64,000 nucleotides of DNA from Desulfocapsa sp. Lineage in GTDB: Bacteria; Desulfobacterota; Desulfobulbia; Desulfobulbales; Desulfocapsaceae. A program made the position numbers and the translations under genes. Below are positions 8,112 to 16,573 of the stretch, piece by piece; position 1 is the stretch's first letter; every line of letters begins with the position of its first letter. The notes under the pieces are model-generated. The model did no database searches, was not told the DNA's origin, and was given only the letters and a program-made list of their open reading frames with translations. The stretch covers positions 1 through 64,000 of the forward strand of contig JAFLJO010000100.1 in assembly GCA_022712975.1 (NCBI GenBank), written 5' to 3'.

Positions 8112-8687
8112 ATGGTCGATATGAAAGGAAGTAAAACTGAAAAGAATATTCTGATTGCTTTTGCAGGTGAGTCTCAGGCGAGAAACCGATACTCCTATTA
8201 TGCAAAAGTGGCCAAGAAGGACGGGTATGTACAGATTGCAGGAATTTTTGAACGTACCGCTGAGCAGGAACGGGCCCATGCGAAAACTTTCCTGAAGTTT
8301 CTTGAAGGTGGTGAGGTTGAAATTACAGCGAAATATCCTGCAATCGCCCCTGGAAGTACCATGGAAAACCTGCAGAACGCAGCAGCGGGTGAAGAACATG
8401 AATATGAAACCATGTATCCTGAATTTGCAGCAATTGCAGAGGAAGAAGGTTTCCCTGTTGTAGCGGCTACCATGCGATCCATTGCTGTTGCTGAAAAGCA
8501 ACATGCTAAGGTGTATCGTACCTTGATTGAAAATATCGAAACAAATGCAGTGTTTGAAAAGAATGAAGAAGTAAATTGGTACTGTTCTAAATGTGGTTTT
8601 ACCCACAAAGGAAGTAAAGCACCCAAAAAGTGTCCCGCTTGTGCACATTCTCAGGCATATTTTGAGATGTTGGCTGAGAACGTATAA
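8112..8687 (+). CDS. rbr: Rubrerythrin
   Basis: This is a 191-residue non-haem iron peroxidase that reduces hydrogen peroxide using electrons from rubredoxin. The four-helix di-iron domain has the ligand motifs GESQARNRY, EQERAH, EEHEYETMYPEF and AEKQHAKVY. The C-terminal rubredoxin-like Fe(Cys)4 domain has CSKCG and CPAC. Length and order are classical. It begins 19 bases after the regulator gene, consistent with peroxide-responsive co-expression. An alternative start at Met4 is possible. Confidence 0.96.
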   Translation: MVDMKGSKTEKNILIAFAGESQARNRYSYYAKVAKKDGYVQIAGIFERTAEQERAHAKTFLKFLEGGEVEITAKYPAIAPGSTMENLQNAAAGEEHEYETMYPEFAAIAEEEGFPVVAATMRSIAVAEKQHAKVYRTLIENIETNAVFEKNEEVNWYCSKCGFTHKGSKAPKKCPACAHSQAYFEMLAENV

Positions 8688-8732
8688 GTAAGAAAAAATA
8701 AAAACTATACTAAAAAGTAGTGGAGACCTGAC

Positions 8733-9326
8733 ATGAAACCATTAGTAACCAATGAAGCCCCTGACTTTACCGCAATCGCAGTTATGCCTGATAACACCTT
8801 TAATGAGGAGTTTAAGCTCTCCAATTTGCGCGGAAAACATGTTTTGCTGTTTTTTTACCCTTTGGACTTCACCTTTGTTTGTCCTTCTGAGATCCTTGCC
8901 TTTAACTCTGCTGTGGAACAGTTCAAAGAGAAGAATTGTGAGATTGTGGGCATTTCTATTGATTCTCATTTCAGTCATCTTGCCTGGAAAAATACTGCGA
9001 TAAATGATGGCGGTATTGGTCCGATCCAGTTTCCTCTGGTTGCTGATCTGGATAAGTCTATCTCTAAAAAATATGGCGTGTTGCTGGACATTGGGATTGC
9101 CCTTCGTGGTCTATATCTGATTGATAAAGAAGGTGTTATTCGTCATCAGGTAGTTAATGATCTTCCTCTTGGCAGGAGTGTTTCAGAGGCCATGCGTATG
9201 CTCGATGCCATTCAGTTCACAGAGGAGCATGGTGAAGTTTGTCCAGCCAACTGGATTCAAGGTGATGACGCCATGGTTCCGACTGCAGAAGGTGTGGCGA
9301 AATATCTGACTGACCATATGGCTTGA
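8733..9326 (+). CDS. Typical 2-Cys peroxiredoxin (AhpC/Prx1 type)
   Basis: This is a 197-residue cytoplasmic peroxidase. The peroxidatic Cys lies in FTFVCPSEILAF at about residue 50 and the resolving Cys in GEVCPANW at about 170; both are ordinary TGT codons, not Sec. It would detoxify peroxides together with rubrerythrin. It begins 45 bases after rbr with GGAG-type spacing and ends at a long hairpin. No AhpF is nearby, so the electron donor is unknown; a rubredoxin or thioredoxin route is plausible. Confidence 0.95.
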   Translation: MKPLVTNEAPDFTAIAVMPDNTFNEEFKLSNLRGKHVLLFFYPLDFTFVCPSEILAFNSAVEQFKEKNCEIVGISIDSHFSHLAWKNTAINDGGIGPIQFPLVADLDKSISKKYGVLLDIGIALRGLYLIDKEGVIRHQVVNDLPLGRSVSEAMRMLDAIQFTEEHGEVCPANWIQGDDAMVPTAEGVAKYLTDHMA

Positions 9327-9375
9327 GAACGTAGACGAAATAACTTGAACACCTTATTTCGTTCTCGTTCCTCAA
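9323..9375 (+). terminator. Long hairpin after the peroxiredoxin gene
   Basis: GAACGTAGACGAAATAA pairs with TTATTTCGTTCTCGTTC (15 of 17), and TTGAG/CTCAA extends the base. It has no strong U-run. The right arm is similar to a sequence at about 48904 (TTATTTCGTTCCCGGTTCCT), so it may belong to a dispersed palindromic family. Confidence 0.5.
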
Positions 9376-9475
9376 AGAATTATAGCCAGTAAGGGTTTTT
9401 GAGACTCTTCTGGACCACCGGAAACAGGGTGCTCCAGAAGAGTCAGATGAATTCCAGTTCAATAATGAATTGAAC

Positions 9476-9739
9476 ATGACTGAAAAATTAGTCATTTATA
9501 AGTATAATATTTGTGGTAACGTTGGCAGGAATCGTCCACGCAGGAAGCAGTGAGATGAGTTGCTGTGGTGCGCCCATGATCAAAGAACATTATATTGAGT
9601 GGATTGAACTGATTGCAGGTAATTTCTGTTACAAAAAATTCCTAAATCCTTGCGATACACCGGGGGCAGCGTTACAGTGTCTGCAGATTCAGTAGGCGCA
9701 CGGACTCGTTGCAATCTCCATGGGCTTTGGAAGCCTTAA
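9476..9739 (+). pseudogene. dfx: Decayed desulfoferrodoxin (superoxide reductase) gene
   Basis: Pieces of a 2Fe-type superoxide reductase appear in order but in changing frames. MTEKLVIYKYNICGN is the start of the desulforedoxin domain with its first Cys changed to Tyr. After a frameshift comes IVHAGSSEMSCCGAPM. About 40 residues of the family are missing, including the first His ligands. Next is EHYIEWIELIAGNFCYKKFLNP, and after another frameshift VGARTRCNLHGLWKP, which ends the SOR domain with the CNLHG iron ligands. The track ORF 9513-9695 is just the middle piece. Deletion, two frameshifts and a lost ligand make it non-functional. Confidence 0.85.
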
Positions 9740-9772
9740 TAGCAATACAGATAAATTTAGAGGAGCTGGGAA

Positions 9773-10195
9773 ATGTCGTCACCAGAAGAAATGTATCAGT
9801 GTCAAACAATGAATTGCGGCTATATTTATGATCCGGATAGAGGGGATCGTAAAGGGAAAATTAAAAAAGGAACACAGTTTAAAGATCTTCCTGATGGATG
9901 GAAGTGTCCAGTGTGCGGCGCAACTGTAAAAGCGTTCAAACCTCTGGCGGGGCCTGGTTCTGTTAGTGCTGAAAATGCAGCGACCTCTGTCGTTGAAACT
10001 GAAACTGAAACTGAAATAAAAGGAGCAGAAAACGGTATGAAGAAATATAGATGTGATATCTGTGGATATGTGTATGACCCTGCTGTGGGAGATGATGCCT
10101 TTGATATTCCTCCAGGGACATCTTTTGACGATCTCCCCGACGATTATGAATGTCCTGTCTGTGGTGCAGGGAAGGAAGATTTCAGCGAAATATAA
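9773..10195 (+). CDS. Two-domain rubredoxin
   Basis: This encodes 140 residues with two rubredoxin domains, which carry single electrons to rubrerythrin and the flavodiiron protein. The first (residues 8-57) has an expanded CX4C knuckle (CQTMNC) and CPVC. The second (89-140) is a standard 52-residue rubredoxin ([17 protein letters not shown]). A linker rich in Thr/Glu joins them. The linker encodes AAAAGGAG before an in-frame ATG at 10037, so a single standard rubredoxin could also be made from the same mRNA. GGAG precedes the main start. Confidence 0.92.
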   Translation: MSSPEEMYQCQTMNCGYIYDPDRGDRKGKIKKGTQFKDLPDGWKCPVCGATVKAFKPLAGPGSVSAENAATSVVETETETEIKGAENGMKKYRCDICGYVYDPAVGDDAFDIPPGTSFDDLPDDYECPVCGAGKEDFSEI

Positions 10196-10317
10196 ACGAA
10201 TCGATTTGTGCGGGGCTGCCATCATGGCAGTCCCTGTCTTTAGCCATGCTCAGCCATCACACGCAAGTTCGAGTTTGGTGTTACCTCTTTGAAAATTCTT
10301 GAAAAACAGGTATAGGT

Positions 10318-10665
10318 ATGAAGAAGATTTTGCTTGTGGCTTTCCAAGGGCAGCCCATGTGCTTTATCCATGTCCTTTTAAATGGACTGGAAATGAAAGA
10401 TGCAGGGCATGAATGTAAAATTATAATAGAAGGTGAGGCAACTACCTTAATTCCTGAGATTATCAAGCAGGAGCATTTTCTTCACGGCCTTTTTAATCAG
10501 GCAAAAGATGCTGGCTTGATTGAGGGAGTGTGTAAGGCCTGCTCTATGAAAATGCAGGTTTTTGAACAGGTTGTAAAAACAGGCATTCCCATGCTGGATG
10601 ACATGTCAGGTCATCCAGGAATGGCGAAATATATTGAAAACGGTTTTGAAGTTTTAAATTTTTAA
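10318..10665 (+). CDS. DsrE/YchN-like small protein
   Basis: This 115-residue protein has an alternating strand/helix pattern and a DsrE-like core (KKILLVAFQGQPMCFIHVLLNGLEM). Conserved-type Cys residues occur in VCKACSMKM, where sulfur-trafficking DsrE-fold proteins often hold persulfide. It lies between rubredoxin and flavodiiron genes, 26 bases upstream of the latter. A role in sulfur transfer or redox is inferred from fold only. Confidence 0.72.
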   Translation: MKKILLVAFQGQPMCFIHVLLNGLEMKDAGHECKIIIEGEATTLIPEIIKQEHFLHGLFNQAKDAGLIEGVCKACSMKMQVFEQVVKTGIPMLDDMSGHPGMAKYIENGFEVLNF

Positions 10666-10691
10666 TTTTTTTCCGAAGGAGGAAACTAGCA

Positions 10692-11891
10692 ATGAATCCA
10701 GTTAAACTTACCGAAAATGTCTATTGGGTCGGTGCTGTGGATTGGGATGTTCGTGATTTTCACGGGTATTCCACAAACAGAGGAACTACTTATAACGCTT
10801 TTCTTATCATGGATGAGAAAATCACTCTTATTGACACCGTCAAGAAAGGACTGAAAGGTGACATGCTCGCCAGGATTAAAGAGATCGTTGATCCTGAAAA
10901 GATTGATTATATTGTGGTGAACCATGTGGAGATGGATCATTCCGGAAGTTTACCGGAGATGGTCGAGTTGATTAAGCCTGAAAAAATTATCTGTTCAAAG
11001 ATGGGTGAGAAGGCTCTGCTTCAGCATTTTCATCGTGAAGACTGGCCCTATCAGATTGCCAAGCCGGGCGAGGATGTCAGCCTTGGAGAAAAGACTCTTT
11101 CCTTCCTTGAAACACGGATGCTGCATTGGCCCGATTCCATGTTTACCTATCTTGTGGAAGATCAGATTCTTTTTTCTTCCGATGCTTTTGGTGAGCATCT
11201 TGGAACCAGTGAGCGCTTTGATGATGAAGTTGACCAAGCGATCCTTATGGAAGAAGTCACAAAATATTATGCAAATATCCTTACTCTCTACTCACCACTG
11301 GTCAAGAAACTGATTGCCAAGGTTAAGGAAATGAATCTGCAGATCAAGATGATTGCTCCTGATCATGGTGTTATCTGGCGTACAAATCCTGGTATGGTTA
11401 TTGAGGCTTATGATAAATGGAGCCAGGGAAAAAGTGATGGTAAGGCTCTTGTCATTTACGATACCATGTGGCATTCCACTGAAGAAATGGCCAAACGGGT
11501 TGGCGCCGGATTACAGGATGAAGGCATTTCTTACCAGCTTCTCAATCTTCGGTACAATCATCGCAGCGATGTTATGCGTGAAGTACTGAACGCAAGTGCT
11601 ATCGTTCTTGGTTGTCCCACATTAAATAATGGTCTGCTTCCCCGGATGGCAGGATTCCTCATGTATATGCGCGGTCTTCGTCCTCTGGGTAAAGTGGGTG
11701 CAGCATTTGGGTCTTTTGGTTGGTCTGGAGAGGCTGTGAAGCTGCTTAATACCGCAATGACTGAGATGAAGTTTGATATTATTGATGACGGACTTAAGGT
11801 CAAGTATGTGCCTGAAGATGCTGATTATGTTCAGTGTGTGGAGCTTGGCCGAAAAGTAGGAAAGGCAATAAAGGAACGCGCTGGCGAATAG
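10692..11891 (+). CDS. roo: Flavodiiron protein (rubredoxin:oxygen oxidoreductase type)
   Basis: This 399-residue enzyme reduces oxygen to water (or NO to N2O) with rubredoxin as donor. The N-terminal metallo-beta-lactamase domain has the di-iron motif NHVEMDHSGSLPE at about residues 77-89 and later DAFGEHLG and PDHGVIW. The C-terminal flavodoxin domain starts at about 255 (KALVIYDTMWHSTEEMA) and ends with GSFGWSGEA. Length is that of class A proteins. AAGGAGG lies 9 bases before the ATG. It sits downstream of rubredoxin, its expected partner. Confidence 0.96.
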   Translation: MNPVKLTENVYWVGAVDWDVRDFHGYSTNRGTTYNAFLIMDEKITLIDTVKKGLKGDMLARIKEIVDPEKIDYIVVNHVEMDHSGSLPEMVELIKPEKIICSKMGEKALLQHFHREDWPYQIAKPGEDVSLGEKTLSFLETRMLHWPDSMFTYLVEDQILFSSDAFGEHLGTSERFDDEVDQAILMEEVTKYYANILTLYSPLVKKLIAKVKEMNLQIKMIAPDHGVIWRTNPGMVIEAYDKWSQGKSDGKALVIYDTMWHSTEEMAKRVGAGLQDEGISYQLLNLRYNHRSDVMREVLNASAIVLGCPTLNNGLLPRMAGFLMYMRGLRPLGKVGAAFGSFGWSGEAVKLLNTAMTEMKFDIIDDGLKVKYVPEDADYVQCVELGRKVGKAIKERAGE

Positions 11892-11981
11892 CATATCGGC
11901 CAATATAGGCACTTCATGAGATTCTTTGCAAAAAAGATGAAAAGAATTTCTGAAGTGCCAATCAATCTGCGAGGAGTAGTT

Positions 11982-12305
11982 ATGAAAATCCAAATAGATA
12001 AAAATGTAGTTGAATTTGTACCTGAGAATGAGCAGGAAACTGCTTCCATGGAGACCCTGTGGAGGGTTGTGGTTGATTGTGCTGCTACTAATAAGCGTAT
12101 GGTAGCCATTGGTGAGTATGTTCCTTCTAAACAGAATCTTGCAAGGTTTCATATAGAAGGTGTTTCAGCAACCACTCAATATACTGAAGATAAGGCAGTT
12201 GAGGAGTGTACCGTTATCTGTACAACCTGTAATAAGTATATGGCGTTGAAGGGTGGCGATGCTGTGCCTGTGTGTTGTGGTAGGCCTATGGAATGTGCCG
12301 AGTGA
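11982..12305 (+). CDS. Small protein with C-terminal desulforedoxin-like iron/zinc ribbon
   Basis: This is a 107-residue protein. The first 75 residues form an unrecognised alpha/beta domain. The last 30 read CTTCNKYMAL...VCCGRPM, the CxxC...CC spacing of desulforedoxin and the desulfoferrodoxin N-domain, so one Fe(Cys)4 or zinc centre is likely. I start at 11982 (GAGGAG 6-10 bases upstream) rather than the track's 11916. It closes the defence island after the flavodiiron gene and may be an electron carrier or a partly redundant heir of the dead dfx gene (inference). Confidence 0.72.
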   Translation: MKIQIDKNVVEFVPENEQETASMETLWRVVVDCAATNKRMVAIGEYVPSKQNLARFHIEGVSATTQYTEDKAVEECTVICTTCNKYMALKGGDAVPVCCGRPMECAE

Positions 12306-12333
12306 TCTAAAGAAGCCAAAAATAATTAAAATA

Positions 12334-12369
12334 AAAAAAGCCGGTGGAGTTATTCCACCGGCTTTTTTT
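12334..12369 (+). terminator. Bidirectional-type terminator ending the defence island
   Basis: AGCCGGTGGA and TCCACCGGCT form a perfect stem with a 5-base loop, flanked by A7 and T7. It serves the + strand island and can also stop the convergent aconitase transcript. Confidence 0.93.
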
Positions 12370-12398
12370 GTCTGCTCTATTTGCAAAAAACAAAAGCA

Positions 12399-14666
12399 TC
12401 ATCCCCTTAAAAAATTTAAAGCAGATCCTGCCTTGAACCAGTCAATTTGTTCTTTGTTCAAGGAGTGGTTCAGTGTCACTGTTGAAGTTGTTCCATCGGC
12501 GTGGTTGAGGCCTGCTGTAATAGTAGAACCTGGAGCAATCTCAGCAACTCCCATAAGATCAATCGTGTCATCCTCCTGAACAAGATCATAATCAGCAGCA
12601 TCTGCAAAAGTGAGTGGCAGGATTCCCTGCTTCTTTAAATTTGTTTCATGGATTCTGGCAAAAGATCTGGTAATCACAGCTCTTCCGCCCATATGGCGCG
12701 GACACATGGCTGCATGTTCCCGTGAGGAGCCCTCTCCATAGTTGGTATCTCCAACAACCACCCAGTTTTCGCCAGCCGCGGTATATGCTCGGGCAATCGT
12801 GTTATATTCCTGTGATTCTCCGGTCAGTTGATTTTTTGCGTTGCCAGCCTCGCCGCTAAAGGCATTCACCGCTCCACTAAACATATTGCCGGAAATATTG
12901 TCAAGATGGCCCCGAAAACGCAGCCATGGGCCGGCAGGAGAAATATGATCCGTGGTACATTTTCCTTTGGCTTTCAGTAATAGCCGCAATCCTTTGTAAT
13001 CTTTTCCGTCCCAGGAATCAAATGGCGTGAGAATTGCCAGCCGTTCTGAATCAGGGGAAATCTGAACAGTGATACTGGTGTTGTCATCAATTGGAGCAAG
13101 GAATCCTCTTTCATCACGAACAAGATTTCCAGTGGGTACTTCAGCAACTTTTCCCGGAGGACTCAGAGTAAAGGTGGAGCCGTCTGCTGCTGTATATTCT
13201 TCAGTAAAAGGATTAACAGTGAAGCTGCCGGTCATGGCATAGGCAAGACAGGTCTCGGGGCTGCCGATAAAACCACTGGTTCCGGAATTCCCATCATTTC
13301 GTTTGGGGAAATTTCGATTATAGGAGGTAACGATGGAGTTCGGGAATCCTTCCTCAATCCCTTCACGGTTCCACTGTCCGATACAGGGGCCACAGGCGTT
13401 TGCAAGCAGTGTGGCACCAATGGCTTCCAATTTCGCAAGTTGACCATCCCGTTCAATTGTGGCTCGAACCTGTTCGGAGCCTGGAGTAAGAAGCATGGGG
13501 ATCTTGAGTTTTACACCTTTGTCAGCAATTTGCTCGGCCATGGCTGCAATTCTGCCCATATCTTCATAGGAAGAGTTTGTGCATGATCCGACAAGTGCAT
13601 AGGTGACATTCTCAGGATGATTACCATCTTTTACATACTGAGCCATGTTAGCAACAGTTGAAGCCCGATCAGGCGAGTGGGGGCCAACCAGATGGGGTTC
13701 CAGAGTGGAAAGATCAAGTTCAATAACCTGGTCAAAATAGTTTTCAGGGTTTGTCAGGACGTCATCATCAGCACGTAACAGATGCGCATATTTATCTGCC
13801 ATGGCGGCTGCATCTGCACGGTTGCACGCCTTCATAAATGTGGACATACGTTCATCGTAGGGGAAGGTGGAGGTGGTAGCCCCAAATTCAGCACCCATAT
13901 TACAGATGGTGGCTTTTCCTGTGCAGGAAATGGTGTCAGTCCCAGAACCAAAATATTCAAAGACACGGTTGGTTCCACCGGAACAACTAAGTTTGCCAAG
14001 AAGAGTTAAAATAACATCCTTTGGTGCAGCCCAGCCTTGCAGTTCACCCGTGAGACGAACACCGATGAATTTTGGATGCAGTACTTCCCAGGGGAGGCCA
14101 ACCATTACATCCACGGCGTCAGCACCACCAACACCCGATGCAAAAGCTCCAAGACCGCCGGCATGTGGAGTGTGGGAATCAGTTCCAAGCATCATGAGTC
14201 CCGGAAAACCGTACTGTTCAATAAGTACCTGATGGATAATCCCAGCTCCCGGCAGCCAGCAGCCAAAGCCATAACGCTGGGATGCTGAGGAGAGGAAATC
14301 ATAGACTTCCTTATTTTCGGTAAGAGCAATATTAAGATCGCTTATCGCACCTTTTTGGGCACGGATAAGATGGTCACAGTGAACCGTTACAGGTACTGCA
14401 GCGTAATCCTTGTCAGCCAGCATAAACTGGAGAACTGCCATTTGTGCCGTGGCATCCTGAAGGGCAATACGATCAGGTCTGGTTTTGATGTATGAACTGC
14501 CGGCAACGAGTTCCGCATCGGCTGCATTATCAAGATGACCGTAGAGGATTTTTTCTCCGTAGGTGAGGGCACGACCAAGTCGCTTTTTGACAGTTGCAAT
14601 GTTTGCATCCATCTTTTTATATGTGGCTTCAATAAAAGCGGGTGTGGAATCAACCGAAGTGTTCAT
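12399..14666 (-). CDS. acn: Aconitate hydratase (mitochondrial-type)
   Basis: This 755-residue [4Fe-4S] enzyme interconverts citrate and isocitrate. Cluster ligands are visible in GSCTNSSYEDM and NACGPCIGQW; the swivel domain near the C terminus has GDTNYGEGSSREHAA. The overall order and length match the mitochondrial/AcnA-mito class rather than AcnB. It is monocistronic and convergent with the defence island, sharing its terminator. Its cluster is oxygen-sensitive. Confidence 0.96.
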   Translation of the reverse strand: MNTSVDSTPAFIEATYKKMDANIATVKKRLGRALTYGEKILYGHLDNAADAELVAGSSYIKTRPDRIALQDATAQMAVLQFMLADKDYAAVPVTVHCDHLIRAQKGAISDLNIALTENKEVYDFLSSASQRYGFGCWLPGAGIIHQVLIEQYGFPGLMMLGTDSHTPHAGGLGAFASGVGGADAVDVMVGLPWEVLHPKFIGVRLTGELQGWAAPKDVILTLLGKLSCSGGTNRVFEYFGSGTDTISCTGKATICNMGAEFGATTSTFPYDERMSTFMKACNRADAAAMADKYAHLLRADDDVLTNPENYFDQVIELDLSTLEPHLVGPHSPDRASTVANMAQYVKDGNHPENVTYALVGSCTNSSYEDMGRIAAMAEQIADKGVKLKIPMLLTPGSEQVRATIERDGQLAKLEAIGATLLANACGPCIGQWNREGIEEGFPNSIVTSYNRNFPKRNDGNSGTSGFIGSPETCLAYAMTGSFTVNPFTEEYTAADGSTFTLSPPGKVAEVPTGNLVRDERGFLAPIDDNTSITVQISPDSERLAILTPFDSWDGKDYKGLRLLLKAKGKCTTDHISPAGPWLRFRGHLDNISGNMFSGAVNAFSGEAGNAKNQLTGESQEYNTIARAYTAAGENWVVVGDTNYGEGSSREHAAMCPRHMGGRAVITRSFARIHETNLKKQGILPLTFADAADYDLVQEDDTIDLMGVAEIAPGSTITAGLNHADGTTSTVTLNHSLNKEQIDWFKAGSALNFLRG

Positions 14667-14717
14667 GGATTCTCCGTAAATATAATCAATAAGTTATGTG
14701 TGGGGCTGGTGGTTTTT

Positions 14718-15050
14718 TCAGGAACGAATCAGTTCCTCATCAAGCATGGTATCCAGAAAATCGAGTATATACTGACGTTGTTCAGATGTGGCATGGGCAA
14801 TACAGTCACAATGCAGATGTGAATTGCTGCGAACCAGCAGTTCAAAACAGACTAAGTCTTTTTCTACTTCTACGCCAAAATAAAAGGGAGCACAATCGGT
14901 GTGGTCTTTCTGGGTGTCGGATAAAATCTCATCAGGTAACACAATCCAGTAAATCCCGATCATGGGGCCCATTTTTAAATGACGTTTTAAGTACGAATCT
15001 ATGTTGTCCCGTTCCATGGGGGAGAGATCATCAATAACGATTTTACGCAT
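14718..15050 (-). CDS. Hypothetical 110-residue protein
   Basis: I do not recognise this family. It is acidic, with a compact alpha/beta pattern, one CDC motif (HLHCDCIAHA) and no membrane segment or signal peptide. It lies 51 bases upstream of aconitase on the same strand and may share its promoter. Codon use looks like that of neighbouring genes. Confidence 0.6.
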   Translation of the reverse strand: MRKIVIDDLSPMERDNIDSYLKRHLKMGPMIGIYWIVLPDEILSDTQKDHTDCAPFYFGVEVEKDLVCFELLVRSNSHLHCDCIAHATSEQRQYILDFLDTMLDEELIRS

Positions 15051-15260
15051 AGTTTTTCAGTAGGTGATTGATTAAGGGGAATATTTTACGACGCCATTAT
15101 AAATAGTCAGCAGCAAAGGCTGATAGCGGGTTTCTTTCACTTTTAGGTAAAGTAACCTGCTCACATATACTATGTTCGTTCGTTTTTTCAACTGTACGGG
15201 AAAGTCTGTTAGAAGCAGAGCTATCTTGCGTCACGGAATAAGCAGGGGAAAGAATTATTT

Positions 15261-16262
15261 CTAGTCAATTCCAAACAATTGCCTTGGAAACCCTGAGTTA
15301 TCTGGAAAACCCATCGAAGTAAAGGGACAACAATCAATTTGAGGTTTAGTATCTACAAGATCAGCAACATTATTAATCCAGGTAGAACTCGGCCCAATTT
15401 TCTTAACAAGATACCATAGAATAGTAATATGCCCGTATATCCTACGTCTGGCTTCAAGGCTAAGATTAATATTCTGAAAATAAGGGTCAGCCCTAAAGCC
15501 TTTTATGCTAATGGGATTTGAAGCTTCGCGGTTCCAAATTCGCGCATGCTGAGCACATTTGTTCCGTAATATATTTATCTCTGTAAGCCAATTTACAAGA
15601 GTAGAACTATTATTAAAACCCAAGCGTTTGATGATTCTTTGCTGGCATCTTCCGTTCAAGTTTTCGTAATATTTGGACATCAACCCATAATCCCAACACT
15701 CAATAACAACCCAAAATGGGATAGGTAACCCCCTGTCTTTGTGCCAAACAATAGAGTCTTCTTTACTGATACTTACCAAATGGCATAACTTGCTAATCCA
15801 GTCATACCAGTAATTTACAACTTGACCATTTTTCTTTTTAGTCCTGGTGATTTTGGGATTAATAAAATCTTCTTTTTCATAGGCAAGTGGATCAATCTTT
15901 CCTATTTCATGGGCAAGAAGACTTCTCATATGAATTTCTATTCGCTCAATTCCATCTAGCATTAGTTGCCGTAATTTTTTATCAAATAAATACAAGTCAA
16001 CAATATCATTAAAATTGACATTCGCTTGGAATGTATCATCCCTAACAGGCAAACCTGTTAGAGAATCTTTAAGAAATTTCCCATCACCATCAAATTTGGG
16101 GCATCTGCAAGGATACCAAAAGCCACTCAGTCGATAATAACCAATCTGTGATAGCTTGCGGATCGCCTTGGGTTTATCAGGAATTATCATACCACGGCTA
16201 AGCAAACGCTCGACCAATGCGGAATATTCTAAATGTGGTTTAATATCAAGGGGAGTAGGCAT
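15261..16262 (-). CDS. Abi_2/AbiF-type abortive infection protein (HEPN superfamily)
   Basis: This 333-residue protein begins with the family pattern IRKLSQIGYYRLSGFWYP (residues 40-60), followed by LYLFDKKLRQLMLDGIERIEIHMR. Near residue 235 it has RNKCAQHARIWN, the RxxxxH-type HEPN ribonuclease motif. These are hallmarks of the AbiD/AbiF (Abi_2) phage-defence family. Upstream on the same strand lie a consensus promoter and a GC-rich hairpin RNA (next entries). Base composition is more AT-rich than in flanking genes, and housekeeping genes lie on both sides, pointing to acquisition. Confidence 0.88.
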   Translation of the reverse strand: MPTPLDIKPHLEYSALVERLLSRGMIIPDKPKAIRKLSQIGYYRLSGFWYPCRCPKFDGDGKFLKDSLTGLPVRDDTFQANVNFNDIVDLYLFDKKLRQLMLDGIERIEIHMRSLLAHEIGKIDPLAYEKEDFINPKITRTKKKNGQVVNYWYDWISKLCHLVSISKEDSIVWHKDRGLPIPFWVVIECWDYGLMSKYYENLNGRCQQRIIKRLGFNNSSTLVNWLTEINILRNKCAQHARIWNREASNPISIKGFRADPYFQNINLSLEARRRIYGHITILWYLVKKIGPSSTWINNVADLVDTKPQIDCCPFTSMGFPDNSGFPRQLFGID

Positions 16263-16274
16263 AAGAAATACACC

Positions 16275-16336
16275 AGAAACAAGAAGGCCCGACCGTAATA
16301 CAGATCATGTCTGCATCAGGGGGTCGGGCACGATTA
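16275..16336 (-). ncRNA. Structured leader/ncRNA upstream of abi gene (abiF-RNA-like)
   Basis: On the minus strand GCCCGACC pairs perfectly with GGTCGGGC. Inside it CAGA/TCTG forms a second short stem around CATGA. A pyrimidine-rich CTTCTTGTTT tract follows, as in a terminator. The RNA would begin a few bases before the stem, given the promoter at 16343-16371, and end just before the abi start. A conserved 'abiF RNA' motif next to such genes has been catalogued, as I recall. I could not compare it to a covariance model. Confidence 0.62.
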
Positions 16337-16342
16337 ATTACA

Positions 16343-16371
16343 AGTATACACCTATAAAGATATCTTGTCAA
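16343..16371 (-). promoter_or_regulatory. Near-perfect sigma-70 promoter for the abi RNA/gene
   Basis: On the minus strand TTGACA (16371-16366) and TATACT (16348-16343) are separated by exactly 17 bases. The predicted start falls just before the GC-rich hairpin. I see nothing coding between this promoter and 16573. Confidence 0.85.
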
Positions 16372-16573
16372 CAGATAAGTAAATTGGATACTTCTTCTCT
16401 GTTCGATAAGCAGATAGTATCATAGCGTATTGTTAGTGCCATGTACCGTAATAAAAAGATAACAAAAGTTTACACACTGACTGGTTCACACGTCCGATTT
16501 TTGAATTTAGTTCTATCATTGCCTCTCGTTCTAAGTTTCCGGTAAATCTGTGGCCAGCAGGTGAAACAGAACG

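Noticed and set aside
8082-8648. 188-residue antisense ORF opposite rubrerythrin
   Set aside because: Opposite a strongly conserved gene; composition is Phe/Cys/His rich, typical of a shadow frame.
15051-15260. Small RNA or promoter between the hypothetical gene and abi gene
   Set aside because: I found no convincing promoter, hairpin with U-run or ORF in this 210-base gap.
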